Shown here: piece by piece, positions 1 through 7,081 of the stretch
Position numbering within the stretch: position 1 is the first letter of the stretch
How the letters are laid out: each line of letters opens with the position of its first letter
Assembly (NCBI RefSeq): GCF_010726765.1
Contig: NZ_AP022601.1
Span: 5,456,001-5,520,000, forward strand
Length of the DNA stretch: 64,000 nt
From: Mycobacterium gallinarum
GTDB lineage: Bacteria; Actinomycetota; Actinomycetes; Mycobacteriales; Mycobacteriaceae
Direction: 5' to 3'
Made by a program: the position numbers and the translations under genes
Notes under the pieces: generated by a model
Seen by the model: only the letters and a program-made list of their open reading frames with translations
Databases searched by the model: none
Told to the model about the DNA's origin: nothing

Positions 1-679
1 CACGGATGTTCTTGCCCAGTGGGGAGGCGTGCATGTGCGACACCCATGCGTCCATCGACTGCGCCTCGAGCCGGAAATCCAGCTCCTCGGCGAGATTGTC
101 GGCGAAGTCGGCGACGACGTCCTGAGCTGACAGCCGCTGCCCGAGCTTGGCGAACTCCACAAGACGCGCACCACGTTTGAGGATCTGCAGGTCGGCGGCG
201 ACGCGACGACGGATGCCGGGTCGCTGGATCTTGACGACGACTTCTTCGCCGCTGTGCAACGTCGCATAGTGCACCTGGGCGATCGAGGCCGACGCGAACG
301 GTTTCTCGTCGAACTTCGCGAACAGGTTGGTGGGCTCGTCGCCGAGCTCCTCCCGGAACAGCTTGTGCACTTCGTCTTCGTCGGCGGGCGGGACGGCGTC
401 GAGCAGGCTGCGGAACTCACGGCTCAGTTGCTCGCCGAATGCGCCCGGGCTCGAGGCGATGATCTGACCGAACTTGACGTAGGTGGGCCCGAGGTCGGCG
501 AACGCTTTCGGAACCTGTTGGATGATCTTCTGCTGCAGCGAGCCCTTGCCGGTGAGCGTGCTGAGGACTCGCGCGCCTGTGCGGGTGATCTGCCAGCCGG
601 TCACTCCGACGCGGGCTGCCTCAACCGGCAGCGGTACGCGGTCCAGCTTCGCCACCTCGCGGGGTTTCGAGGTACTCAT
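1..679 (-). CDS. ABC1/UbiB-family atypical kinase, 3' end cut by window edge
   Basis: Reading leftward from the ATG at 679, the frame stays open for 226 codons to base 1, so the C-terminal part lies outside the window. The protein has the ABC1 (ADCK/UbiB) hallmarks in order: the KFGQ motif at residues 69-72, the alanine-rich nucleotide loop ASASIAQVH at 129-137, the candidate ATP lysine in VVVKIQRPG (Lys150) and EELDFRLEA at 199-207. This family binds nucleotide and supports isoprenoid-quinone or lipid metabolism at membranes; the substrate in mycobacteria is not established. It looks like the Rv0647c orthologue, which in M. tuberculosis sits next to lipG; here lipG is about 4 kb away. No Shine-Dalgarno is evident before the start. 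Confidence 0.9.
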   Translation of the reverse strand, partial: MSTSKPREVAKLDRVPLPVEAARVGVTGWQITRTGARVLSTLTGKGSLQQKIIQQVPKAFADLGPTYVKFGQIIASSPGAFGEQLSREFRSLLDAVPPADEDEVHKLFREELGDEPTNLFAKFDEKPFASASIAQVHYATLHSGEEVVVKIQRPGIRRRVAADLQILKRGARLVEFAKLGQRLSAQDVVADFADNLAEELDFRLEAQSMDAWVSHMHASPLGKNIR

Positions 680-849
680 AGGGGCAGTGTCTCAAAATCG
701 GCGATGAGCCGCGAAAACGTGTGGATCGGGTCACACGTGAGCACAATGCGCAAAACCGGCACATCGAGTGTTAGACGACTTGTGCACACAAGCGCGCCAC
801 GGGCCTCAGCCGTCCGTAGCTTCGGACTCGAACCGTCTGAGGAGCGCAA

Positions 850-2148
850 ATGGCAACTTTGGCTACCACGCCGGGCACATCGATCAAGCGGGTCGCGCTG
901 GCCAGCTATGTCGGGTCGGCCATCGAGTACTACGACTTCTACATCTACGGCACCGCTGCCGCCCTGGTGTTTCCCAAGGTGTTCTTCCCGCACCTCGGCA
1001 CGACTATGGCGACGGTCGCCTCGATGGCCACCTTCGCCGCGGCGTTCCTGTCCCGCCCTATCGGTGCCGCGTTCTTCGGCCACTTCGGCGACCGGCTGGG
1101 GCGCAAGTCGACCCTGATCGCCACTCTGCTGATCATGGGGCTGTCCACGCTGGCCGTCGGCCTGGTGCCCGGCACCGCGACAATCTGCCTGGCCGCCCCG
1201 CTGATTCTGCTGACGCTGCGGCTCGTGCAGGGGTTCGCGGTCGGCGGCGAGTGGGCGGGCGCGGCGCTGTTGTCCGCGGAGTACGCACCGGCGGAGGAAC
1301 GGGGCCGCTACGGAATGTTCACCCAGATGGGTGTCGGCAGCGGGCTCGTGATGAGCAGCCTGATGTTCCTTTTGGTGAATCAGACGATCGGTGAGACGAG
1401 TCGCGCTTTCCTGGAGTGGGGCTGGCGAGTTCCGTTCTTGTTCAGCGCCGTGTTGATCGTCATTGCCATGTACGTGCGGCTCAACGTCGCAGAGACGCCG
1501 GTGTTCGCCGAACTCCGGCAGGGTGTCACCGGCCGCACTCCGTTGGTCGATCTGTTCAGCCATCAGCGTCGAGAGGTGCTGCTCGCGGCGGGAGCCATGA
1601 TCGGATTCTTTGCGCTGGGCTTCATGGGCAATACATTCCTGATGAGTTACGCCCATACTCACGTGGGTTTTTCGCTGACCCTGGTTCTGACGGTCAGCCT
1701 GCTCGGCGGTGTGGTCGCGCTGGTGTGCAACACGGTGAGCGCGGTGCTGTGCGACGCGTTCGGCAGGCGTCGTGTGATCATGGCCGCGTTCGCCGTCGGC
1801 GTGCCATGGTCGTTCGTCGTCCTCCCGCTACTGAACACTGGAAGCACGCTCTGGTTCGCCGTCGCGATCGCAGGCACCTTCGCGGTCGCAGGGTGCGCAT
1901 ATGGCCCGATGGCGGCGTTCATTCCGGAGATCTTCGCGACGCGTTACCGCTACAGCGGTGCCGGGTTGTCGCTCAACCTCGCGGGACTGGTCGGCGGTGC
2001 CGTGCCGACGATCGCGGCCGCGCCGTTGATGGCGAGCTACGGCGTGGCATCGGTCGGTGTCATGCTGGCGACGGTGGTGGCTGTCAGCCTGATTTGCACG
2101 GTACTGCTGCCCGAAACGAAAGGTGTTGCGCTGCAGCGCCTTAATTGA
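850..2148 (+). CDS. MFS transporter, metabolite:H+ symporter (MHS) family
   Basis: A 432-residue polytopic membrane protein with about 12 hydrophobic segments. The N-terminus carries AIEYYDFYIYG (residues 24-34), the first-helix signature of the MHS family (ShiA, ProP, KgtP relatives), and GDRLGRK at 80-86 is the MFS loop 2-3 motif. Members import organic acids, osmolytes or shikimate with protons; the substrate cannot be read from sequence. The ATG at 850 is preceded by GGAG at 840-843, a good ribosome site. The 3' end overlaps the convergent MpaB-type gene by 8 bp, so the two transcripts run into each other without a terminator. Confidence 0.92.
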   Translation: MATLATTPGTSIKRVALASYVGSAIEYYDFYIYGTAAALVFPKVFFPHLGTTMATVASMATFAAAFLSRPIGAAFFGHFGDRLGRKSTLIATLLIMGLSTLAVGLVPGTATICLAAPLILLTLRLVQGFAVGGEWAGAALLSAEYAPAEERGRYGMFTQMGVGSGLVMSSLMFLLVNQTIGETSRAFLEWGWRVPFLFSAVLIVIAMYVRLNVAETPVFAELRQGVTGRTPLVDLFSHQRREVLLAAGAMIGFFALGFMGNTFLMSYAHTHVGFSLTLVLTVSLLGGVVALVCNTVSAVLCDAFGRRRVIMAAFAVGVPWSFVVLPLLNTGSTLWFAVAIAGTFAVAGCAYGPMAAFIPEIFATRYRYSGAGLSLNLAGLVGGAVPTIAAAPLMASYGVASVGVMLATVVAVSLICTVLLPETKGVALQRLN

Positions 2149-3157
2149 AGCTGAGCTCCACCTCTTTGCGGGATAGCACCGGATCGTCGCCGAGCGTGTA
2201 TTCCGGCAGCGTGTGCTTCACCGTCGTCCCGGATCTGACCCTCGCCTGGGCCTGCCGGAATTCCGGTGCCGGGCCGGCCGCGACATGCAGGCCGTTGATG
2301 ATGCTCCACACGACGGCGCGCCTGGCCGTGCGTTCGACGATGTTGGGATCGCGATGCGCGATCAGTTGCTTGGCCCACCTCGGCATGGTGTCGCGGATGG
2401 CCCAATCGATCGCACTGTGCGGCATCGGGAGGTTGGACCCGGTGGACATCGCCATGCCGTGGGTGACCGCAAGCCGGGGCAGATAGGACTTCAGGCACTC
2501 CAGGGTGTCGGCCTTGGTGGTGGGCAGGTCCGTGCCGCCGAGTGCATGCCCGACGCGGACGAACTCGCCATAATAGTCGTCGATCTCTTTACCGCGCAGC
2601 GGGTTTGGGTGATACAGCTCGTGCGCGGTGGCCAGGCCCCAGACGACTGTCGCATAGTTCCAGCGCAGCCATTCGGGATCGTCGGCGTCGTAGGTGGCAC
2701 CGTCGGGTCGGGTGCCCTTGATGGTGTGGTGCATCGAGCGCACCGATTTCGCGAGTCGCTCGGCGGTCTCGCTTGAGCCGTATGCCGTCCCGATGAAGAA
2801 CGCCACGGAATGGCCGAGTCGCACCGAGGCGCCCTTGGGATCGATCTCGGGCACGGCCGTTCCGTTCTCGTCGCGCTTGACCAGTCGCGAATGGTGCATG
2901 CCCATCCAATAGATCGACGGGTCCAGTCGCTCGAGGTAAGCCGCGCACTGCAGGCCGAAGATGAGCGCGTGCATGTGTGAATGCACGTGCCAGACGGCGC
3001 TGCCGGGTCCGAACCAACCGGGGTCGGCGACGGGTGCGGCGAACTCCATGCCGCGGAAGAAGTGCTTGCGTACGCCCTCGTCGAAGCGCTGGTTGACGAA
3101 CTGCCCGACCATTTGGTGCGGCAGGTACACGGTGGTTCCCTTCGAAGTTCTGGTCAC
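2141..3157 (-). CDS. MpaB/DUF2236-type oxygenase (latex-clearing-like fold)
   Basis: A 338-residue protein matching the DUF2236 family (MpaB and rubber-oxygenase catalytic domain). The histidine-rich stretch WHVHSHMHALIFG (about residues 56-68) followed by MGMHHSR (85-91), and the central GTDLPTTKADTL, are typical. Relatives are b-type haem proteins that oxidise prenyl or other lipophilic chains; a haem role here is family inference. The start is GTG at 3157; a second in-frame GTG lies at 3130. The GTG start forms one arm of an inverted repeat whose other arm lies toward the divergent TetR gene, so TetR control is likely. No signal peptide is seen. Confidence 0.85.
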   Translation of the reverse strand: MTRTSKGTTVYLPHQMVGQFVNQRFDEGVRKHFFRGMEFAAPVADPGWFGPGSAVWHVHSHMHALIFGLQCAAYLERLDPSIYWMGMHHSRLVKRDENGTAVPEIDPKGASVRLGHSVAFFIGTAYGSSETAERLAKSVRSMHHTIKGTRPDGATYDADDPEWLRWNYATVVWGLATAHELYHPNPLRGKEIDDYYGEFVRVGHALGGTDLPTTKADTLECLKSYLPRLAVTHGMAMSTGSNLPMPHSAIDWAIRDTMPRWAKQLIAHRDPNIVERTARRAVVWSIINGLHVAAGPAPEFRQAQARVRSGTTVKHTLPEYTLGDDPVLSRKEVELSFN

Positions 3158-3198
3158 AGCTGTAGCCAGAATACTATTTGGACACGGATGTGACCAGA
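3149..3198. promoter_or_regulatory. Inverted repeat between MpaB-like and TetR genes
   Basis: TCTGGTCAC at 3149-3157 and GTGACCAGA at 3190-3198 are a perfect 9-bp inverted repeat, 32 bp apart, in the 70-bp divergent spacer. The left arm covers the MpaB-like start codon. Between them an AT-rich 9-bp palindrome (AATACTATT, about 3170-3178) also appears. A TetR dimer could bind either; this is inference from position and symmetry. Confidence 0.5.
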
Positions 3199-3227
3199 GT
3201 TGGCGGGTTCGGGCCTACCCTGTGTTG

Positions 3228-3824
3228 GTGTCCAGTCCGACCCGATGGGCCGGCGTGCCGCTGACCGACCGGCGCGCTGAACGCCGAGCGCAGTTGATCG
3301 ACGCGGCATTCCGTCTGTTCGGCGACGGGGGTGAGGCTGCGATTGCCGTGCGTTCGGTGTGTCGCGAGTGCGGGCTGAACACCCGCTATTTCTACGAGAG
3401 TTTCGCGGACACTGACGATTTGCTTGGCGCGGTCTACGACCAGGTCAGTGCGCAGCTCGGGGTGGAAGTGGAGGCGGCGATCGCAGGGTCGGGCGATTCC
3501 CTTCGGGACCGGACGCGGGCGGGGATCGCCGCGGTGCTCGGGTTCAGCTCGGCCGACCCGCGACGCGGACGGATTCTGTTCACCGACGCGCGCGCCAATC
3601 CGGTGCTCGCCGCGCGCCGGACGGCGACCCAGGATCTGCTGCGCGAGGGTGTGCTGACCGAGGGTTGGCGGTTGAATCCGGGCTCGGATCCCGTTGCGGC
3701 GCAAGTAGGGGCGGCGTTGTACACCGGCGCGATGGCCGAGCTTGCTCAGCAGTGGCTTGCCGGGAACTTAGGCGATGATCTCGACTCGGTGGTCGAGTAC
3801 GCGGTGCAGACGGTCCTGCGCTGA
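3228..3824 (+). CDS. TetR-family transcriptional regulator
   Basis: A 198-residue regulator. The N-terminal helix-turn-helix is clear: RRAQLIDAAFRLFGDGG followed by VRSVCRECGLNTRYFYESF, where the aromatic NTRYFYESF matches the TetR recognition helix. The C-terminal ligand domain is unlike any family I recognise. The frame is open far upstream into the neighbouring antisense gene, so the start must be chosen: GTG at 3228 lies exactly 7 nt after the -10-like hexamer TACCCT (3216-3221), which suggests a leaderless transcript; GTG at 3222 is an alternative. It is divergent from the MpaB-type oxygenase, its probable target, and is followed 27 nt later by the DUF6319-like gene, which has its own control site. 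Confidence 0.85.
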   Translation: MSSPTRWAGVPLTDRRAERRAQLIDAAFRLFGDGGEAAIAVRSVCRECGLNTRYFYESFADTDDLLGAVYDQVSAQLGVEVEAAIAGSGDSLRDRTRAGIAAVLGFSSADPRRGRILFTDARANPVLAARRTATQDLLREGVLTEGWRLNPGSDPVAAQVGAALYTGAMAELAQQWLAGNLGDDLDSVVEYAVQTVLR

Positions 3825-3827
3825 GCG

Positions 3828-3843
3828 TCGAACATATGTTCTA
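3828..3843 (+). promoter_or_regulatory. LexA (SOS)-like box before DUF6319-like gene
   Basis: The 16-mer TCGAACATATGTTCTA contains the perfect palindrome GAACATATGTTC and fits the mycobacterial SOS box (TCGAAC-N4-GTTCGA) at 14 of 16 positions. It ends 8 nt before the ATG at 3852, and a -10-like TATGTT (3835-3840) lies inside it, so bound LexA would block the promoter. LexA binding is inferred. Confidence 0.65.
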
Positions 3844-3851
3844 ATAGGGCC

Positions 3852-4301
3852 ATGTCCCTAGATACCTTGGCACCCGAAGCGCAGTCCACCAACTTCGACA
3901 CGCCGGCGCCGGTGGTTCCGCCCGTCGTCGAAGAGGTCGTCGCTGAAAAGTCCGTCGTCGAAGAGCCCGTCGTCGAAGAGGCCGTCGAGGAGAAGCCGAA
4001 GAAGGCCCCCGCCAAGAAGTCAGCTGCGAAGAAGCCGAAGACGCTGGAGCTGACGTTGACGGTTACCGGTACTGCCGATGGAGAATGGCGGGCCGAACTG
4101 AAGCAGGGGACCACCTATCGAGCGCGGAATCTCGCGGTCGCGGCCGCAGCCGTCTCACGCGCCGCGAGGGAATTGCACGAGGATCTGTCGGCACCGATTG
4201 ACGAACTGATCGAGGAGGCACGCACCCAGCAGGCTGCCAAGGTCGCCGCCCTCGAAGCCGAACTGGAAGCGGCACGCAAGGCCCTCGCCGAGCTGGAGTG
4301 A
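3852..4301 (+). CDS. Small charged protein, DUF6319-like, putative SOS target
   Basis: A 149-residue protein with two parts. Residues 1-60 are low-complexity: a Val/Glu-rich acidic run followed by a Lys/Ala-Pro segment (KKAPAKKSAAKK) like histone or HU tails. Residues 62-149 begin with a beta-rich stretch (LELTLTVTGTADGEWRAEL) and end in a long Ala/Glu helix likely to form a coiled coil. I associate this architecture with mycobacterial DUF6319 proteins of unknown function. The basic tail suggests nucleic-acid contact, which is inference. There is no usable Shine-Dalgarno and the LexA-like box ends 8 nt upstream, so the mRNA probably has a very short leader. The stop codon lies in a 25-bp tandem duplication. 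Confidence 0.75.
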   Translation: MSLDTLAPEAQSTNFDTPAPVVPPVVEEVVAEKSVVEEPVVEEAVEEKPKKAPAKKSAAKKPKTLELTLTVTGTADGEWRAELKQGTTYRARNLAVAAAAVSRAARELHEDLSAPIDELIEEARTQQAAKVAALEAELEAARKALAELE

Positions 4302-4339
4302 AGTCGCTCCGGGGGAGCTGGAGTGAGGTCCCTCTGGGG
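4290..4339. repeat. Imperfect 25-bp tandem duplication across a stop codon
   Basis: Units 4290-4314 and 4315-4339 share GAGCTGGAGTGA at the start and GGGG at the end and differ at four positions. The first unit includes the last codons and TGA of the DUF6319-like gene; the second is noncoding. It looks like a recent local duplication. Confidence 0.8.
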
Positions 4340-4364
4340 GAGTATGTTGTGGTGCCAAGCTCTG

Positions 4365-4420
4365 AGCGACAGAGTCGCTGAACTTGTTGGTGTCGGTAGT
4401 AGTTGAGCGACAAAGTCGCT
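4365..4420. repeat. Pair of near-identical short palindromes
   Basis: AGCGACAGAGTCGCT (4365-4379) and AGCGACAAAGTCGCT (4406-4420) are 6-bp stem, 3-nt loop palindromes whose starts are 41 bp apart. They differ by one loop base and each is preceded by TG or TTG. They could be hairpins, paired protein sites or copies of a dispersed intergenic repeat. Confidence 0.75.
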
Positions 4421-4452
4421 GTGAGGTTGGCACACAGGCATATTGGTCCGGG

Positions 4453-4484
4453 AGACCGGAAGACCGGAAGACCGGAAGACCGGA
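4453..4484. repeat. Four exact copies of an 8-bp tandem repeat
   Basis: AGACCGGA is repeated four times without a break. The period is not a multiple of three, so it is unlikely to be coding. It may vary in copy number between strains. Confidence 0.9.
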
Positions 4485-4654
4485 AGGCTGGGAAACCCCG
4501 GAGCAGCGGTATCCCCAATGAGAAGTCGATCCACAGGCGATGTCTGTGTCCCCGCCGCAACGTCCCAGACGTCCGAATCGACTGCCATCGTCGTCTCGTG
4601 GGTGCTGAGTATTCGCGACGTCGAAAGGTGCTGCAGGGCATCGAGCTTCGCTAC

Positions 4655-4957
4655 ATGCTCACAGTAAATCTCGACATACACGGTCCGGCGTCGATCTTCG
4701 AGATGATCGAGCTTCTCGAGTACCAGGGCTTTGCGGTCCCTGGACGGGCATCGAAATCCGTGTCAGATGCCCTGCGATGGGAAATGCGCCGCGGCCGGGT
4801 CCGTCGCCTCCGGCGCGGCGTCTACGGACCCGGGCTGATGCCGCGCTCCACCGAGCACCACATCCACAAACGAGCCGCCACGCTCCGTGACGACGCCGAT
4901 CGAAGCATGGGTCGTGACAACGACTCCTTCTGGACCGACGCACCCGACTATTCCTGA
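4655..4957 (+). CDS. Small conserved protein with winged-helix-like region
   Basis: A 100-residue protein starting at the ATG of MLTVNLDIHGPASIFEM. Upstream in-frame sequence is repeat DNA, so this internal start is preferred. The segment SKSVSDALRWEMRRGRVRRLRRGVYG (about residues 38-64, described in parts: SKSVSDALRWEMRRGRV then RRLRRGVYG) resembles a winged helix with an Arg-rich wing; RLRRGVY recalls the N-terminal domain of AbiEi-type antitoxins. I recognise it as a conserved mycobacterial hypothetical protein; function is unknown. It ends 10 bp inside the convergent lipG gene. No toxin partner is adjacent. DNA binding is inferred only from charge and predicted fold. Confidence 0.65.
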   Translation: MLTVNLDIHGPASIFEMIELLEYQGFAVPGRASKSVSDALRWEMRRGRVRRLRRGVYGPGLMPRSTEHHIHKRAATLRDDADRSMGRDNDSFWTDAPDYS

Positions 4958-5862
4958 TGCGCCGCGGCCGCGAAGTTCTCCGTCAACGCCTCGGCGACCG
5001 GACGCCAAACCGGCTCGGGCAGATCGTGTCCCATGCCGTCGACGACAACATAGCGAGCACCGTCGATGATGCGCGCCAGATTGCGCCCGTTGCGTGGCCG
5101 CACCATCGGATCTTCCGAGCCGTGGATCACCACCGTCGGCGCCACGATGCTGCGCGTGTACCGAATCAAGCTCCCCGTGCCCAGAATCGCGTCGAACTGC
5201 CGCAACATGCCCTGCGGGTAATCGCTGCGCGCCCGCAGATCCTCGACCCGTCGCCGCAGCTGTTCAACGGGCGGAAGGAAATTCGGGCCGTTGATGATCG
5301 AGATGTTGCGTACCTCCGACGCCAGCCTGTCCTCCCACGGCGCGTCCTTGCCCGGTCCGCCAAACGCCAGCTTGATGACCCGCCACCGCGGCAGCGCCGA
5401 GAACGCCCTGCCCGAACTCGACATGACGATGCCCAGCGAGCCCACCCGGTCGGGGTGATTGCCCGCGAGCACCTGCGCGATCATCCCGCCCATCGACGCA
5501 CCGACCACGTGAGCGCGCTCGATCTGCAGAAAGTCCAGCAGCGCCTTCGCGTCGTCGGCCATATCGACCAGCGTGTACGGGACCGCACTACCCCGACCGA
5601 CCGCATAACGCGCCACGCGCCGATACACCGATCCCGCGGCGCGGTGGCCGGTCATCTTGGTGGACAACCCGATGTCGCGGTGGTCGTACCGGATGACCCG
5701 ATAGCCGCGCCTGACCAACTGCTCGCAAAAGCCGTCCGGCCACATCGGCAGCTGCGCGCCCACTCCCATGATCAGCAGAACAGGCGGAGCCGCGGAGTCG
5801 CCGAGATCCTCGTAATAGAGCTCGACTTCCCCGCAGACCGCCGTCCCACTGCGCGTGTGCAT
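4948..5862 (-). CDS. lipG: Alpha/beta-hydrolase, LipG-type lipase/esterase
   Basis: A 304-residue cytosolic alpha/beta-hydrolase. The nucleophile elbow is GASMGG with Ser123, the oxyanion region is LLIMGVG (about 30-36), and the catalytic histidine is in GMGHDLPE near the C-terminus, with an acid in HGSEDPM. This matches LipG (Rv0646c), reported as an esterase/phospholipase-type enzyme; in M. tuberculosis it neighbours the methoxymycolate methyltransferases and Rv0647c. Those methyltransferase genes are absent from this window. The gene is followed at the 3' side by a convergent small gene with 10 bp overlap and preceded by the DinB pair transcribed in the same direction, 9 bp upstream. Confidence 0.88.
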   Translation of the reverse strand: MHTRSGTAVCGEVELYYEDLGDSAAPPVLLIMGVGAQLPMWPDGFCEQLVRRGYRVIRYDHRDIGLSTKMTGHRAAGSVYRRVARYAVGRGSAVPYTLVDMADDAKALLDFLQIERAHVVGASMGGMIAQVLAGNHPDRVGSLGIVMSSSGRAFSALPRWRVIKLAFGGPGKDAPWEDRLASEVRNISIINGPNFLPPVEQLRRRVEDLRARSDYPQGMLRQFDAILGTGSLIRYTRSIVAPTVVIHGSEDPMVRPRNGRNLARIIDGARYVVVDGMGHDLPEPVWRPVAEALTENFAAAAHQE

Positions 5863-5871
5863 CCCTCGAGA

Positions 5872-6480
5872 CTAGGTCGCGGCGTCCTGGCGCGGCCTCC
5901 ACCGCTTGATGAAGTCGGTCTCCGGCCATCCCTCGTTGGCAGCCATCAGCTCGTACATCGTTGCCTTGTCGATGCTTTCGCGAATGATGTCGGCGTGCCC
6001 GGCGTGGCGTGCCAGCTCCTCGATGAGATGCATGGCCACCCAGCGCACCGACCAGTTGTCGATGTCGTGCGGAAACCACGGCACGTCATGCGGGACGGGA
6101 ACCGGTGCATCGAGGTCGGCTTCGGCGAAGACGCGTAACGTCTCGGCGTTTTGCCTGGCCAGCTCGCTGAGGAGGTCGGCAAGAGTTTCGTCGTCGCGCA
6201 TCACGTACTGATCGGCATACTCCGCCATGATCTCTTCCATCGGGCGATCGTCGCGCGGTGGCATGTCCGGCGCCGCGGACGCTCGTCCCACCCAACCCTT
6301 CTGGACGTTGGTGGCGTGCTTGATCAGTCCTCCGACCGACAGCGCGCTGACAGACGGCGTCGATCGCGCCTGCTCGTCGGTCAAGCCGTAGGCCGCCGAG
6401 ACGAACGCGTTTTGGTTGAACCGCAGGAACTCGATCAACGTCTGTCGCTCGTCGGCAGCAGGTGGAGGCATTCCTGGCAT
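5872..6480 (-). CDS. DinB-family (DUF664) protein 1
   Basis: A 202-residue member of the DinB four-helix-bundle superfamily, which includes mycothiol- and bacillithiol-dependent transferases. It begins MPGMPPPAADERQTL; the conserved pattern GGLIKHATNVQKGWV (about 49-63) and, later, HLIEELARHAGHADIIRE supply the three histidines that normally bind a divalent metal. Substrate unknown. A GGGAAAG ribosome site lies before the ATG at 6480, and the gene starts 2 nt after the stop of the second DinB gene, so the two are cotranscribed from the divergent promoter at about 7020-7080. lipG follows 9 nt downstream and may belong to the same operon. Confidence 0.85.
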   Translation of the reverse strand: MPGMPPPAADERQTLIEFLRFNQNAFVSAAYGLTDEQARSTPSVSALSVGGLIKHATNVQKGWVGRASAAPDMPPRDDRPMEEIMAEYADQYVMRDDETLADLLSELARQNAETLRVFAEADLDAPVPVPHDVPWFPHDIDNWSVRWVAMHLIEELARHAGHADIIRESIDKATMYELMAANEGWPETDFIKRWRPRQDAAT

Positions 6481-6482
6481 CG

Positions 6483-7019
6483 CTACTTTCCCTTCGTGGT
6501 GGTGTGGACGTAAAGATCTCGGATACAAGCAATTTCGGCGCCGTGGTGGATGACCTCGCGGTTGATGTGCAGAATAAGCGTGGCCATCGGATAGTCGGCG
6601 TACGGCCCCTCCGCCGGACCACACGGCCGCCACAGGTCATCCTCGGACAGCCCGCGCACACCCTCGGTCCACACTCGATACTGCTCGTCGAGCTGACCAA
6701 GCGCCGTCGCGGCGTCAGTGGCGTACGACCAGGTCTCGTAGCTCGCCTCGGGCGCGCCGAAATGGCTGTGATTGCGCACGGCGAAGACGCCGACGATCAC
6801 GTGCGCGAGCCGCCACGCGATCGTCGTGAACGGCGCCGGCTCCGGTGCGGGATACGCGAAGTCCACCCCGCCGTCCGGGTGTACGGTCCAGCAGTCCGGC
6901 ACCGGCTGCCAGAAGTACTCGTCATCGGTCAGCCCTTCCAACCGCGGACGCAGTGCCTGCGTCCAGTGGAAGTCGAGCTGGAACGCCAACTCCGTGGTCA
7001 TGTTCGTCGTCATGTTCAT
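6483..7019 (-). CDS. DinB-family protein 2
   Basis: A 178-residue DinB-superfamily protein starting MNMTTNMTTELAFQLDFHW. It carries TIAWRLAHVIVGVFAVRN and ILHINREVIHHGAEIACIRDLY, the usual positions of the metal-binding histidines of DinB/YfiT enzymes. A possible alternative start is the third codon or Met7. It is first in the leftward operon with DinB 1 and is divergent from the WYL-type regulator across a palindromic site, which makes it the likely regulatory target. Similarity to DinB 1 is only at superfamily level, so this is not a recent tandem duplication. Confidence 0.83.
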   Translation of the reverse strand: MNMTTNMTTELAFQLDFHWTQALRPRLEGLTDDEYFWQPVPDCWTVHPDGGVDFAYPAPEPAPFTTIAWRLAHVIVGVFAVRNHSHFGAPEASYETWSYATDAATALGQLDEQYRVWTEGVRGLSEDDLWRPCGPAEGPYADYPMATLILHINREVIHHGAEIACIRDLYVHTTTKGK

Positions 7020-7038
7020 ACGATTACCCTGAATCACA

Positions 7039-7061
7039 TATAGGACAGTTCCGGTCCTATA
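7039..7061. promoter_or_regulatory. Palindromic operator between DinB operon and WYL regulator
   Basis: TATAGGAC (7039-7046) and GTCCTATA (7054-7061) form a perfect inverted repeat around a 7-nt centre in the 62-bp divergent spacer. The right arm overlaps a -10-like TATAAC (7058-7063) for the regulator gene. Best read as the WYL regulator's own operator; binding is inferred. Confidence 0.65.
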
Positions 7062-7081
7062 ACTACGACAGAGTCGACGAC

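Larger units (their letters stand above)
4302..4654. other. Repeat-rich intergenic region without a gene
   Basis: This 353-bp stretch holds three repeat types described separately (25-bp duplication, two matching palindromes, an 8-bp tandem array) and no convincing coding region. A frame open from 4403 runs into the next gene, but its first 84 codons are built from the repeats and show no domain. Promoters for the gene at 4655 must lie in the last 150 bp; none is obvious. Confidence 0.6.

Noticed and set aside
820-835. tRNA T-arm-like GGTTCGAGTCC on the minus strand
   Set aside because: Flanking bases do not complete the T stem or an acceptor stem; no tRNA cloverleaf fits.
4453-4484. CRISPR-like array
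   Set aside because: Eight-base units without spacers; a simple tandem repeat.
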